NCBI GenBank assembly: GCA_008682415.1
Contig: VANK01000006.1
Span: 248,001 to 312,000 of the forward strand
Direction: 5' to 3'
DNA length: 64,000 nucleotides
From: Acidobacteria bacterium AB60
GTDB taxonomy: Bacteria > Acidobacteriota > Terriglobia > Terriglobales > Acidobacteriaceae
In this document: one piece after another, positions 16,930 to 24,314 of the stretch
How the letters are laid out: the number at the start of each line of letters is the position of its first letter
Position numbering within the stretch: position 1 is the first letter of the stretch
Position numbers and translations under genes: made by a program
Notes under the pieces: model-generated
Seen by the model: only the letters and a program-made list of their open reading frames with translations
What the model was told of the DNA's origin: nothing
Database searches by the model: none

Positions 16930-17376
16930 CTACTGCTCGCTCAAGATGGCTGCCACGCGCTTGCGGCGTTCATCCGTCAAGCCGTCCGCCGGCAGTTGCT
17001 TCTCAAGCGTCTCGAGGTTGTACACCTCGATATGAAGGCCCTTCCCGAGAACCGCGACCTCCGCATCGAGCCTTGCCTTGCCCCGAAGAATGGGCGGCAA
17101 CAAAAGCCGGCCCTGGTTGTCCATCTCCACCTGCTGGCCGTAGAAGTTCACCAGGTTCTGGTACTCCTCGACGGCGTCATCCAGGGAACTTGCCCGTGCC
17201 AGCCGTTCTTCCACCTTTTCCCACTCCGGCAGCGGCCAGATCTCGGCGCGCTTGCCATTGGCGCTGGTGATAAAGAACTGGGTGACGTTCTGGGCATCCA
17301 CCAGCGCCTTGAAGGCAGCAGGCATCTTCAGCCTGCCCTTCTCATCGATCTTGGCGGGGTGGTTGCCGCGAAACAT
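16930..17376 (-). CDS. mraZ: Transcriptional regulator MraZ
   Basis: DNA-binding protein with two SpoVT/AbrB-like half-repeats, 148 residues, normal length. The first DNA-binding hairpin is KIDEKGRLKMPAAFK (about residues 9-23) and the second EMDNQGRLLLPPILR. In E. coli MraZ forms a ring and represses its own dcw operon by binding direct repeats upstream. Here a matching set of three repeats with 10-base spacing lies about 170-200 bases upstream (17547-17572), immediately downstream of a candidate promoter. It is the first gene of the minus-strand cluster. The ATG follows an AACGAGGAA ribosome-binding site. Confidence 0.95.
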   Translation of the reverse strand: MFRGNHPAKIDEKGRLKMPAAFKALVDAQNVTQFFITSANGKRAEIWPLPEWEKVEERLARASSLDDAVEEYQNLVNFYGQQVEMDNQGRLLLPPILRGKARLDAEVAVLGKGLHIEVYNLETLEKQLPADGLTDERRKRVAAILSEQ

Positions 17377-17546
17377 TGCATTTCCTCGTTCTCAGGAGGG
17401 CCCTGCGTGAATCTCTAGAACCGGTCTGGCCGTACGTTCCGGGTGGTCAGGCTGGTTCCCCAGGTTCTTGCTTCGTTCAAAAAGTGGAGCGAAGGGATGA
17501 ATCTCGAAGTATCCTTGCCTTTGGAGAGCATTTTGACTCTATCTTG

Positions 17547-17572
17547 GTCCCGTTTGCTCCCTTTCACTCCAC
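17547..17572 (-). promoter_or_regulatory. MraZ operator: three direct repeats at 10-base spacing
   Basis: Read on the minus strand, the boxes are GTGGAG, AGGGAG and CGGGAC, their first bases exactly 10 apart with 4-base A-rich spacers. MraZ operators described in other bacteria are three or four GGG-containing repeats with about one helical turn spacing. The array begins 10 bases downstream of the -10 of the candidate promoter, where bound MraZ would block transcription. Confidence 0.7.
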
Positions 17573-17582
17573 TTTAGACACG

Positions 17583-17612
17583 ATCTTACCCGTGTTGCTG
17601 GGCCGCGTCCAA
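17583..17612 (-). promoter_or_regulatory. Candidate sigma-70-type promoter of the dcw operon
   Basis: On the minus strand TTGGAC (17607-17612) and TAAGAT (17583-17588) are 18 bases apart. The predicted start would be near 17576, giving a leader of about 200 bases that includes the MraZ boxes. This is a match to consensus only. Confidence 0.55.
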
Positions 17613-17850
17613 CAGGAAATTCCGCCTGATCTTGCATTTAGGGCGATTCGTTAAAGTTGGATAAGCCAGTTGGGGTGCACACCCGCCCACACCACAACAT
17701 CTTGTGTTTACTGCTCTGGTTCTGCTGGACGATTGGGAACTTGGCAAATGCCGAGAAGGTCGTGTATGGCGAAATAAAAGCGAAAATGTACACCGCGTCG
17801 GCGCCGTTTCCGTTCCGTCGCGTCTCTGGTCAGGCCGCTAGAATCGACCC

Positions 17851-18447
17851 ATGCGGCCCGCAAACGAGATCGCGACCGACGATCCCCTGGCACTGTTCGA
17901 TGAATGGCTTCGCGAGGCGGAAGAGCGGGAGATCAACGATCCCACTGCCACGGCGCTGGCGACGGCGACCCCCGACGGCCGACCGAGCGTGCGCATGGTC
18001 CTGGCCAAGCGCGTAGGCCCGCACCGGTTTGCATTCTTCACCAACGCCGAGAGCCGCAAGGGGCAGGAACTCGCCGTCAACCCGCACGCTGCGCTGTGCT
18101 TCCACTGGAAGTCGCTGCGCCGGCAGGTGCGGGTGGAGGGCCGGGTGGTTCCGCTCGCCGACGCCGAGGTCGACCGCTATTTCCACAGCCGCTCCCGCGA
18201 CAGCCAGACGGGAGCCGCCGTCTCCCAGCAGAGCCGTCCGCTGGCCAGCCGCGAAGAACTGATCGCGCAAGTTGAGGAGTTCGCCGCCGCGAATCCGGGC
18301 GAAGTGCCCCGCCCCGGCTATTGGCGCGGGTTCTCCCTCGATCCAGTGCAGATCGAGTTCTGGATCGACGGCGCGCATCGGCTCCACGATCGTTTCCTGT
18401 TTACCCGGGAAGACAACGGCTGGCGCCGAAGCAGGCTTTACCCCTAA
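17851..18447 (+). CDS. pdxH: Pyridoxamine 5'-phosphate oxidase
   Basis: FMN-dependent oxidase making pyridoxal 5'-phosphate from pyridoxine or pyridoxamine phosphate, the last step of vitamin B6 synthesis. Its 198 residues are slightly shorter than the E. coli enzyme because the N-terminus is short. Family signatures are GRPSVRMVLAKRV and FFTNAESRKGQEL (FMN binding), FHWKSLRRQVRVEG, YFHSRSRDSQTGA, and the C-terminal HDRFLFTR with final RRSRLYP. It is divergent from mraZ and convergent with the DUF2127 gene, 17 bases from its stop. Confidence 0.95.
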   Translation: MRPANEIATDDPLALFDEWLREAEEREINDPTATALATATPDGRPSVRMVLAKRVGPHRFAFFTNAESRKGQELAVNPHAALCFHWKSLRRQVRVEGRVVPLADAEVDRYFHSRSRDSQTGAAVSQQSRPLASREELIAQVEEFAAANPGEVPRPGYWRGFSLDPVQIEFWIDGAHRLHDRFLFTREDNGWRRSRLYP

Positions 18448-18464
18448 GGAGTGCTGGGGAGCGC

Positions 18465-19112
18465 TTATTCCGCCGGGGCCGGCGTAGCAGCGCTCCGTCT
18501 GCGATAAGCGGCCCGCTCCCCCAGCATCCAGATCAGGTAAAAGAGCACCAGGATGTTGGCGACCAGCAGACCCACGCGCATCCAGCTGAGGCGGCGCATG
18601 ATCTCGTGCACTTCGAACGGCAGAAACGACGCGGTGATGATGAGCGTCAGGAATTCCGCCCAAGCCTTCTCGAGGTAGAGACCGATCGCCTCCAGGATGC
18701 CCAGGGCCGCGTAGCAGAAGGCGCCCAGCCCGATGCGCCGCAGCAGCGGATCATTAATCAGCTCGGCCTTGTCCAGCAGGAAGTTGACCAGGCGCGACTC
18801 GGGATTCATCTTGAAGTCGCTGATCATCCGCCACACGACGTCGTCGATGTCTTTGTGAAGAAGCCGCAGCGCTCCCACGCCCACGGCGATAAACAGCAGC
18901 GCTCCCAGCAGCTTATAGGCGGCAATCAGCACCAGCCCGGCGCGATGGCCCCGCACTTTTTGAGCGATAGGAGAAGGGGAACCCGTCATGGGTTGGGAAG
19001 CGGTCAATGGGAACGGCGAGCCTTTGAATAATTCTACGGTATTGCCAGTGCTAAGGTTCAACGAGGCGCCCGCAGGCGGGAGCCCCACTCCAATCTCTTC
19101 GATGCGCGCCAT
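18465..19112 (-). CDS. DUF2127 family membrane protein
   Basis: The C-terminal 175 residues match DUF2127: a first helix GLVLIAAYKLLGALLFIAVG, a central loop with LRRIGLGAFCYAALGILEAIGLYLEKAW, and a final helix VANILVLFYLIWML, so three or four membrane segments. Function is unknown. I chose the ATG at 19112 because GTGAGG precedes it at good spacing, giving 215 residues. The ATG at 18989, right before the conserved part, would give 174 and lacks a clear ribosome site. The frame is open farther upstream, but that region runs antisense through the SRPBCC gene and is not coding. Confidence 0.75.
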   Translation of the reverse strand: MARIEEIGVGLPPAGASLNLSTGNTVELFKGSPFPLTASQPMTGSPSPIAQKVRGHRAGLVLIAAYKLLGALLFIAVGVGALRLLHKDIDDVVWRMISDFKMNPESRLVNFLLDKAELINDPLLRRIGLGAFCYAALGILEAIGLYLEKAWAEFLTLIITASFLPFEVHEIMRRLSWMRVGLLVANILVLFYLIWMLGERAAYRRRSAATPAPAE

Positions 19113-19295
19113 GCGTGCCTCACTGCGCAGGATTGCTGCGCCCCCCAGGAAAGCGACGTGAAAGTGTGATTCAGCCTGCCCCGTCGATGGCTGCCTCGTC
19201 AATGCAACGGAAAGGTCATCCGCAGGTAACGTAGCCGGCCGAACGCCTTCCGCCCCGGCGCACAGGAAGCCATCAAGCGCATTAGGATCAGAGTC

Positions 19296-19847
19296 ATGGC
19301 GCATCACTTCGAAACCAGCGACTGGATTCCCTTCCCCGTCGAGCTGGTCTTCGCATTCTTCGCAAATCCCTCCAACCTGCCGCACCTTATGCCGGCGGAG
19401 CTGCAATGTCGGATAGAGGACGTACGGCTGCAGCCGCCTCCACCCCGCCCGGTGGCGGCCGATCCGGCACGGCGCTTTCGGAGCGTGGCCGCGGGGCCGG
19501 GCTCGGAGATCCTCATCAGCTTCTATCCCATCAAATGGCTGCCGCAGCGGGTGAGCTGGACCGCGCGGATCGTGGAGTTTGCCTGGAACAGCCATTTCAT
19601 CGATGAGCAGGTGCGGGGGCCGTTCGCAAAGTTCCGCCACCGCCATGGCATCGTGGCGGAGACGCGCGAGGGCGTGGAAGGAACCCGCGTGACGGACGCG
19701 ATCGACTGCGCGCTGCCCGGCGGAGTCCTGGGCGACTTCGCGGCAGGCGCGGTCCTGAAACAGTTGGCGAAGTCGTTCGAATATCGAAAGAAGAGGCTCC
19801 CGGAGATTCTGAGCGTAGCCGCGCGCCAGGCGGCGCAACGAGCGTAG
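19296..19847 (+). CDS. SRPBCC family (START-like) protein
   Basis: A 183-residue cytoplasmic protein of the polyketide-cyclase/START-like superfamily. It begins HHFETSDWIPFPVELVFAFFANPSNLPHLMP, the typical first strand and helix of a ligand-binding SRPBCC fold. The C-terminal helix region (GDFAAGAVLKQLAKSFEYR) closes the cavity. Related proteins are called cyclase/dehydrase or CDP-paratose epimerase-associated; no specific ligand can be given. AGGA precedes the ATG by 8 bases. It is divergent from the DUF2127 gene and convergent with the next amidohydrolase. Confidence 0.82.
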   Translation: MAHHFETSDWIPFPVELVFAFFANPSNLPHLMPAELQCRIEDVRLQPPPPRPVAADPARRFRSVAAGPGSEILISFYPIKWLPQRVSWTARIVEFAWNSHFIDEQVRGPFAKFRHRHGIVAETREGVEGTRVTDAIDCALPGGVLGDFAAGAVLKQLAKSFEYRKKRLPEILSVAARQAAQRA

Positions 19848-19872
19848 CGGCGCTCCTTCTGGCGTAGCCCGG

Positions 19873-21327
19873 CTACTTCTTCACATTCAGAAGCGCGTCG
19901 CGGTCGATCACGTTGCCCTCCAGAATGAGCGTCGAGATGCGGCGCACGTTCCAGGTGCTCACGGCCGGGTCGGCATCGACCACGAGGATATCGGCGCGCC
20001 GCCCGGGAGCGATCTGCCCCAGCTCGCTCCAGTTGAACTGCAGGGAGTAGTTATTGGTGGCCGCGGCCAGCGCCTCGCGGGGGGTCAGGCCGAGACGCAC
20101 CAGCATCTCCAGCTCCACATGCAGGGAGATGCCGGGAAACGATCCGCTCACCGGCGCTCCCGAGGCGGCGAGGTAGTGGGGATAGGCGTGGAAGAGGACC
20201 TGGTTGATGCGCCACAGGCGCGCGGCGGACTGGTCGGCCTTCTTGCGCTGATTCTCTTCCATGTATCTCTGCGCGCTGGCCGGCAGGCGTCGCGACCAGG
20301 AGGGCAGCGGGTAGACCATCTCGCCCGTCTTCCGGTCGGGCGGGTCGAACATGTGCATGGGATCGAGAAGTGCCGCCGCCGGCTCCAGCCACAAATTGCG
20401 ATGCCCGGGCAGGCGTTCGAAGTAGGTGGAGAACATCGGCATCAGCGCGGCGTGATTCTTGGCCAGAAACTCTCCGTAGGCGCGCACATGCGGATCGGTG
20501 GACGGCAGGCGTTCGGAGTAGTCATAGGCGGTGTTTGCCGCGCCGCCGTCCGGGTCGTTCGCCAGGGGACGCTGCAGCTCGTCCGGAGCCAGGCCAAGCT
20601 CGTAGCGCCCCATGTGCAGCAGCGCGTCCACTCCCGCCTCAACACCCACCCGGTACGGCGTGGCCACGAACTCGCCATAGGTGATCAGGCCCAGCTGGTG
20701 CGCATGGGCGATGATCCACTGCGAGTTGGCGGCGGTGACCTGGTGCCCGATCCACAACACCTTGGTGCCGAGCTTGGCCGTGTCGTTCAACTGCCGCAGC
20801 GTGTCTTCGGGGCTCAGTTCGGCGGGGCGGCCATTTTCCTTGAGCTTGCTGCTCCAGGCCGGCTGCCCTATCAGCAGGCTCCAGTCATCCGTGGTGCCGA
20901 TCGAGTCGAGGAGATAAATGTGGGGCGCAGGGCTGGCCGTGAAGTCGATGTGGCCGCGCCGGCTGTCGGCGCTGGCCACCACCGTGGTCACGCCCATAAA
21001 GAGATTGGCATTGGCCTCGGCCTGGCTGCTCATGCCCGCGAAGCCATCGATGAGCCCGGGAACAATGAACTTCCCCGTGCAGTCGATGACGCGCGCGCCT
21101 TTGGGAATCGCCAGCGTCGCGCGCGGGCCCACATCGGTGATGCGCCCATTCTGCACAATCACCACGGAATCGGGCTGATCCTTGGCGGAGTGCCCCCAGT
21201 CGCCGAGATCCACCACCGTGCCCCCCGACAGAACAAGGGGGACCGGCGGCGGGGCCTGCGCGCCAAGGCGCGTGATCGCCACAAACAGGCACAGGAATCC
21301 CAACGACAGCAATCGGTCAGTGCGCAT
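19873..21327 (-). CDS. Secreted amidohydrolase-family protein lacking the HxH metal motif
   Basis: About 484 residues from the ATG at 21327, which begins a signal peptide (MRTDRLLSLGFLCLFVAITRL is the N-terminal region). A longer frame starts at 21375. The body has the amidohydrolase plan: VVDLGDWG and VIVQNGRITDVGPRATL in the N-terminal beta-sandwich, FIVPGLIDGFAG where active family members have GLIDxHxH, and a C-terminal LTPREALAAATNNY and APGRRADILVVDADP. The HxH pair is absent (DGFAG), and the later His ligands are not clearly conserved (AHAHQLGLITYGE). It may be a non-catalytic relative, or an enzyme with a changed metal centre. Compare the second amidohydrolase at 35664, which keeps HDH. 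Confidence 0.82.
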   Translation of the reverse strand: MRTDRLLSLGFLCLFVAITRLGAQAPPPVPLVLSGGTVVDLGDWGHSAKDQPDSVVIVQNGRITDVGPRATLAIPKGARVIDCTGKFIVPGLIDGFAGMSSQAEANANLFMGVTTVVASADSRRGHIDFTASPAPHIYLLDSIGTTDDWSLLIGQPAWSSKLKENGRPAELSPEDTLRQLNDTAKLGTKVLWIGHQVTAANSQWIIAHAHQLGLITYGEFVATPYRVGVEAGVDALLHMGRYELGLAPDELQRPLANDPDGGAANTAYDYSERLPSTDPHVRAYGEFLAKNHAALMPMFSTYFERLPGHRNLWLEPAAALLDPMHMFDPPDRKTGEMVYPLPSWSRRLPASAQRYMEENQRKKADQSAARLWRINQVLFHAYPHYLAASGAPVSGSFPGISLHVELEMLVRLGLTPREALAAATNNYSLQFNWSELGQIAPGRRADILVVDADPAVSTWNVRRISTLILEGNVIDRDALLNVKK

Positions 21328-21462
21328 GCAAAGAATGATCTGTTCTGGATTGTCGCACGGCCGGTGCGAGGTCACGGTTGGAGGGGAGCGGGGGCGTCAA
21401 AGATTTACATTGCAACACGGTGTGCGCTTCGCCCCGGGTCATCACGGTTGTGTCTGCCAATG

Positions 21463-23352
21463 CTAGCTGGCTACCAGGGTGCGGTGTTTGCGCGTCGCCA
21501 GCAGGGGCAGAACCTGCGCGTGCGCGTCCTCGACGGTCAGTCCGTACTTCTGGCGCAGGGCATCCACCTTGCCGTGCTCGATGAACTGATCGGGCCAGCC
21601 GATGCGCACCACCGGCACGCTGCTCCCCATCTCTTCCAGCGCCTCCAGGACAGCGGAGCCGAAACCGCCCATCTTCACTCCATCTTCAAAGGTCACAAAC
21701 GCGGCCACGCGACTGGCATACGATGCCAGCAACTCGCGATCGAGCGGTTTGATAAAGCGCGGGTTGATCACAGCGGCCGAGTGGCCCTCCGCCTCCAGCC
21801 GGGCCGCGAGTTCCGCGGCCAGGGGAAGCATGCCGCCCAGCCCCAGCACGGCGACATCGGCGCCGTCGCTGATGACCTCCGCCTTGCCCACCGGCAGAAT
21901 CTGGGCCGACGGTTTGCGCGGCACCCCGGCCACCGCTCCCCGCGGGTACCGTACTGCGCTTGGCCCAGGGAGCGACAGGCCCGTCTTCATCATGTCCGCG
22001 AGTTCGTCCTCGTCCTTGGGCGCCATCAGCACCATCTCCGGAATCCCGCGCAGATAGGCGATGTCGAACAACCCATGATGGGTTGGTCCGTCGTCGCCGG
22101 AGAGGCCCGCGCGATCCATGCAGAAGAGCACGGGCAGCTTCTGCAGCGCCACATCGTGCACGATGGGATCGAAGGCGCGCTGCAAAAACGTGGAGTAGAT
22201 GGCGCACACCGGCCGGAATCCCCGGGTGGCCATGCCCGCCGCAAAGATCACGGCATGCTCCTCGGCAATGCCCACATCGAAGTACCGTTTGGGATGATGC
22301 GGCCGGAAGAGGTCGAGACCGGTGCCGTTGGGCATCGCCGCCGTGATGGCCACCACGCGGGAATCCTGGTTGGCGAGTTCCACCAGCGTGTTGGCGAAGG
22401 CCTCGGAGTAGGTCTGCTGCCCGGCAGGGCGCGTGTCGCCGGTCTCGGGATCGTAGGGGCCCAGGCCATGAAACTTCTTCTGCCCGTCGAGGGCGGGCTG
22501 GAAGCCGCGGCCCTTCTGCGTGATCACATGCAGCAGCACCGGCCGGTCGGCGGCCTTGAGGAACTTGAACGTCTCCACCAGCTGGGGAAGGTTATGGCCG
22601 TCGATGGGGCCGTAATAGTCCAGCCCGAACTCCTCAAACAGCATGGAGGGCCAGAGCATCCCCTTGGCGGCCTCTTCGGCGCGGCGCATGACGTTCACGG
22701 CCGTCTTTCCGCCGATCTTCTGGACGACCTTCTTGGCGGTATTGTGCAGCTGCTGGTAGTGCTCGTTGGTGACCACGCGGTGGAAGTAGCGCGCGATCGC
22801 GCCCACGTTCCGGTCGATGGACCACTCGTTGTCATTGAGCACGACAATCAGTCGACGGGTCTGCTCGCCGATGTTGTTCAGAGCTTCGAAGGAGATGCCG
22901 TTGGTGAAGGCGGCGTCGCCGGCCACGGCGACGACATGCTCGCTGCCCCCACCCATGTCGCGGGCCACGGCCATGCCCAGCGCCGCCGACAGCGCGGTGC
23001 CCGCATGACCGGCGCCGTAGCAGTCGTGTTCGCACTCGGTGCGCAGCATGAAGCCGTTCAGGCCGCCCGGCTGACGGATGGTATGGAAACGCTCCCGGCG
23101 TCCCGTGAGGATCTTGTGAGTGTAAACCTGGTGGCTGACATCGAAGAGAAACCGGTCCTGGGGCGAGTTGAAGACGTAGTGCATCGCCAGGGTCAGTTCC
23201 ACCACCCCCAGGTTGGGGCCGAGATGGCCACCCGTCTTCGACAGGGACTGGATCAGGAAAATCCGGATTTCCTCAGCCAGCTCCGCCAACTGGGCGTAAT
23301 TGAGACGCTTTACATCGGCGGGGGATTGGATCGATTCCAGTAGTGCTCCCAT
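21463..23352 (-). CDS. dxs: 1-deoxy-D-xylulose-5-phosphate synthase
   Basis: Thiamine-diphosphate enzyme condensing pyruvate and glyceraldehyde 3-phosphate, first step of the MEP isoprenoid pathway. That pathway also supplies undecaprenyl phosphate for the cell wall. I chose ATG 23352 (GAAGGAAG upstream), giving 629 residues. An ATG at 23382 adds ten. Signatures: SLSKTGGHLGPNLGVVELT at the N-terminus, the ThDP region GDAAFTNGISFEALNN with NDNEWSID, and DGPTHHGLFDIAYLR in the transketolase pyrimidine domain. The ThDP motif GDGA is GDAA here, a variant I believe occurs in some phyla. A terminator-like hairpin stands in the leader. Confidence 0.95.
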   Translation of the reverse strand: MGALLESIQSPADVKRLNYAQLAELAEEIRIFLIQSLSKTGGHLGPNLGVVELTLAMHYVFNSPQDRFLFDVSHQVYTHKILTGRRERFHTIRQPGGLNGFMLRTECEHDCYGAGHAGTALSAALGMAVARDMGGGSEHVVAVAGDAAFTNGISFEALNNIGEQTRRLIVVLNDNEWSIDRNVGAIARYFHRVVTNEHYQQLHNTAKKVVQKIGGKTAVNVMRRAEEAAKGMLWPSMLFEEFGLDYYGPIDGHNLPQLVETFKFLKAADRPVLLHVITQKGRGFQPALDGQKKFHGLGPYDPETGDTRPAGQQTYSEAFANTLVELANQDSRVVAITAAMPNGTGLDLFRPHHPKRYFDVGIAEEHAVIFAAGMATRGFRPVCAIYSTFLQRAFDPIVHDVALQKLPVLFCMDRAGLSGDDGPTHHGLFDIAYLRGIPEMVLMAPKDEDELADMMKTGLSLPGPSAVRYPRGAVAGVPRKPSAQILPVGKAEVISDGADVAVLGLGGMLPLAAELAARLEAEGHSAAVINPRFIKPLDRELLASYASRVAAFVTFEDGVKMGGFGSAVLEALEEMGSSVPVVRIGWPDQFIEHGKVDALRQKYGLTVEDAHAQVLPLLATRKHRTLVAS

Positions 23353-23390
23353 GAACTTCCTTCTCCCAGGCCCCATGGCCACAGCGGCAA

Positions 23391-23421
23391 GAAAAAAGCC
23401 CCGGAACGCCGGGGGGCTTTT
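23391..23421 (-). terminator. Terminator-like hairpin in the dxs leader (possible attenuator)
   Basis: AAAAGCCCC pairs with GGGGCTTTT, and on the minus strand the stem is followed by six T residues. It lies about 40 bases upstream of the dxs start and downstream of the candidate promoter. No minus-strand gene ends just upstream, so it may be a leader attenuator. Confidence 0.6.
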
Positions 23422-23443
23422 GTGCGCCAGTTTGCCAACTTCA

Positions 23444-23452
23444 AGTATATCA
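23444..23452 (-). promoter_or_regulatory. Candidate extended -10 promoter of dxs
   Basis: On the minus strand TGATATACT reads as an extended -10 (TGN plus TATACT). There is no good -35. Transcription would start near 23437, leaving a leader of about 85 bases that contains the hairpin. Confidence 0.4.
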
Positions 23453-23561
23453 ACGGACAGGCATTCTTCGCCTTCTGGGTTCGACGGCGCGCGGAGGCGA
23501 AAGTTGCGGTCGCCACACTACGGCTCGGCGCTGCGTGCCGGGAAACCGCGCCCGGTTTAGG

Positions 23562-24167
23562 ATGGAGTCTAAGCCAAACTGCGAGGCGCCGGCTGTGATA
23601 CGCATCTGCAAGCCCTTCCGATTCCTGCTGCTGTTGCTCGTCGCCGGAGGCTTTTTCGTCCTTTCGTGCGGTCGCGTTTTTGCCCAGATGCTGGAGCCGC
23701 CGGCCGCTGCCGCCACGCCCGATCCCATGGCGGATCCGACCATGAAGGCGGGCAAGGCGCTGCTTTTTCAACTGGAAGGAAAGTTTGCCGCGGATGTGGC
23801 GGCGCGCGGGGGCGCCGGATTCGCGGATTGGTTCGCCGAGGACGGCGTCGCCCTGGGCAACGGAGCCGCTCCCCTGGTCGGGAAGGTAGCCATTGCGCGC
23901 TCCGCCACCTGGTCGCCGCAGGGGTATCAGCTTACGTGGAAGCCCACCGACGGCCTGATGGGCCCCTCCGGGGACATGGGCTACACCTGGGGCCACTATG
24001 AGGGCCACAGCAAAGACGCGAACGGAAACCCGGTCACCACGTCAGGCCGCTACATGACCATCTGGCGGAAGCAGGCGGACGGCTCCTGGAAGGTGGTTCT
24101 CGACGCGGGCAGCACCGAACCGGCGGCCAGCGGGGACTGCTGCCGGCTTCCCACGGGCACGCAATAG
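23562..24167 (+). CDS. Secreted SnoaL/DUF4440-like (nuclear transport factor 2-fold) protein
   Basis: About 201 residues from ATG 23562 (the frame is open to 23535). An N-terminal hydrophobic segment (FRFLLLLLVAGGFFVLSCG, then RVFAQ) acts as a signal peptide; the Cys after LS could also be a lipobox-like site, though weak. The mature part has the pattern of DUF4440/YybH proteins: FADWFAEDGVALGNGAAPLVGK, then GDMGYTWGHYEG and RYMTIWRKQADGSWKVVLDAGS. The fold is a cone-shaped alpha+beta barrel; no function can be named. It is divergent from dxs. Confidence 0.8.
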   Translation: MESKPNCEAPAVIRICKPFRFLLLLLVAGGFFVLSCGRVFAQMLEPPAAAATPDPMADPTMKAGKALLFQLEGKFAADVAARGGAGFADWFAEDGVALGNGAAPLVGKVAIARSATWSPQGYQLTWKPTDGLMGPSGDMGYTWGHYEGHSKDANGNPVTTSGRYMTIWRKQADGSWKVVLDAGSTEPAASGDCCRLPTGTQ

Positions 24168-24314
24168 GGTAACTGGACTTAATCTGGTTCTAATCCCCTG
24201 AAAGCGGAAGGGATAACCCAAACTGATTACCAAGGTCGCACTTTTTGAAGCCGTTCACTCCCCGTTTGTGTAAGAGCCAATCTCCTTTGTTTCTCGCATA
24301 CTGGAAACGTACGG

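Larger units (their letters stand above)
17377..17850. other. Divergent intergenic region mraZ / pdxH
   Basis: A 474-base non-coding stretch between mraZ (minus) and pdxH (plus). It holds the mraZ promoter candidate and MraZ boxes described separately. A further plus-strand GTGGAGCGAAGGGA at 17484-17497 resembles a partial MraZ box in the opposite orientation. No open reading frame with convincing coding character is seen. Confidence 0.7.

Noticed and set aside
18990-19838. N-terminal extension of the DUF2127 frame beyond 19112
   Set aside because: It overlaps the SRPBCC gene on the other strand and has no similarity or ribosome site. A start at 19112 explains the gene.
20119-23343. Very long plus-strand open frame (1074 codons) opposite the amidohydrolase and dxs
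   Set aside because: It is the antisense shadow of two well-supported minus-strand genes; high GC keeps the opposite frame open, and the product has no domain.
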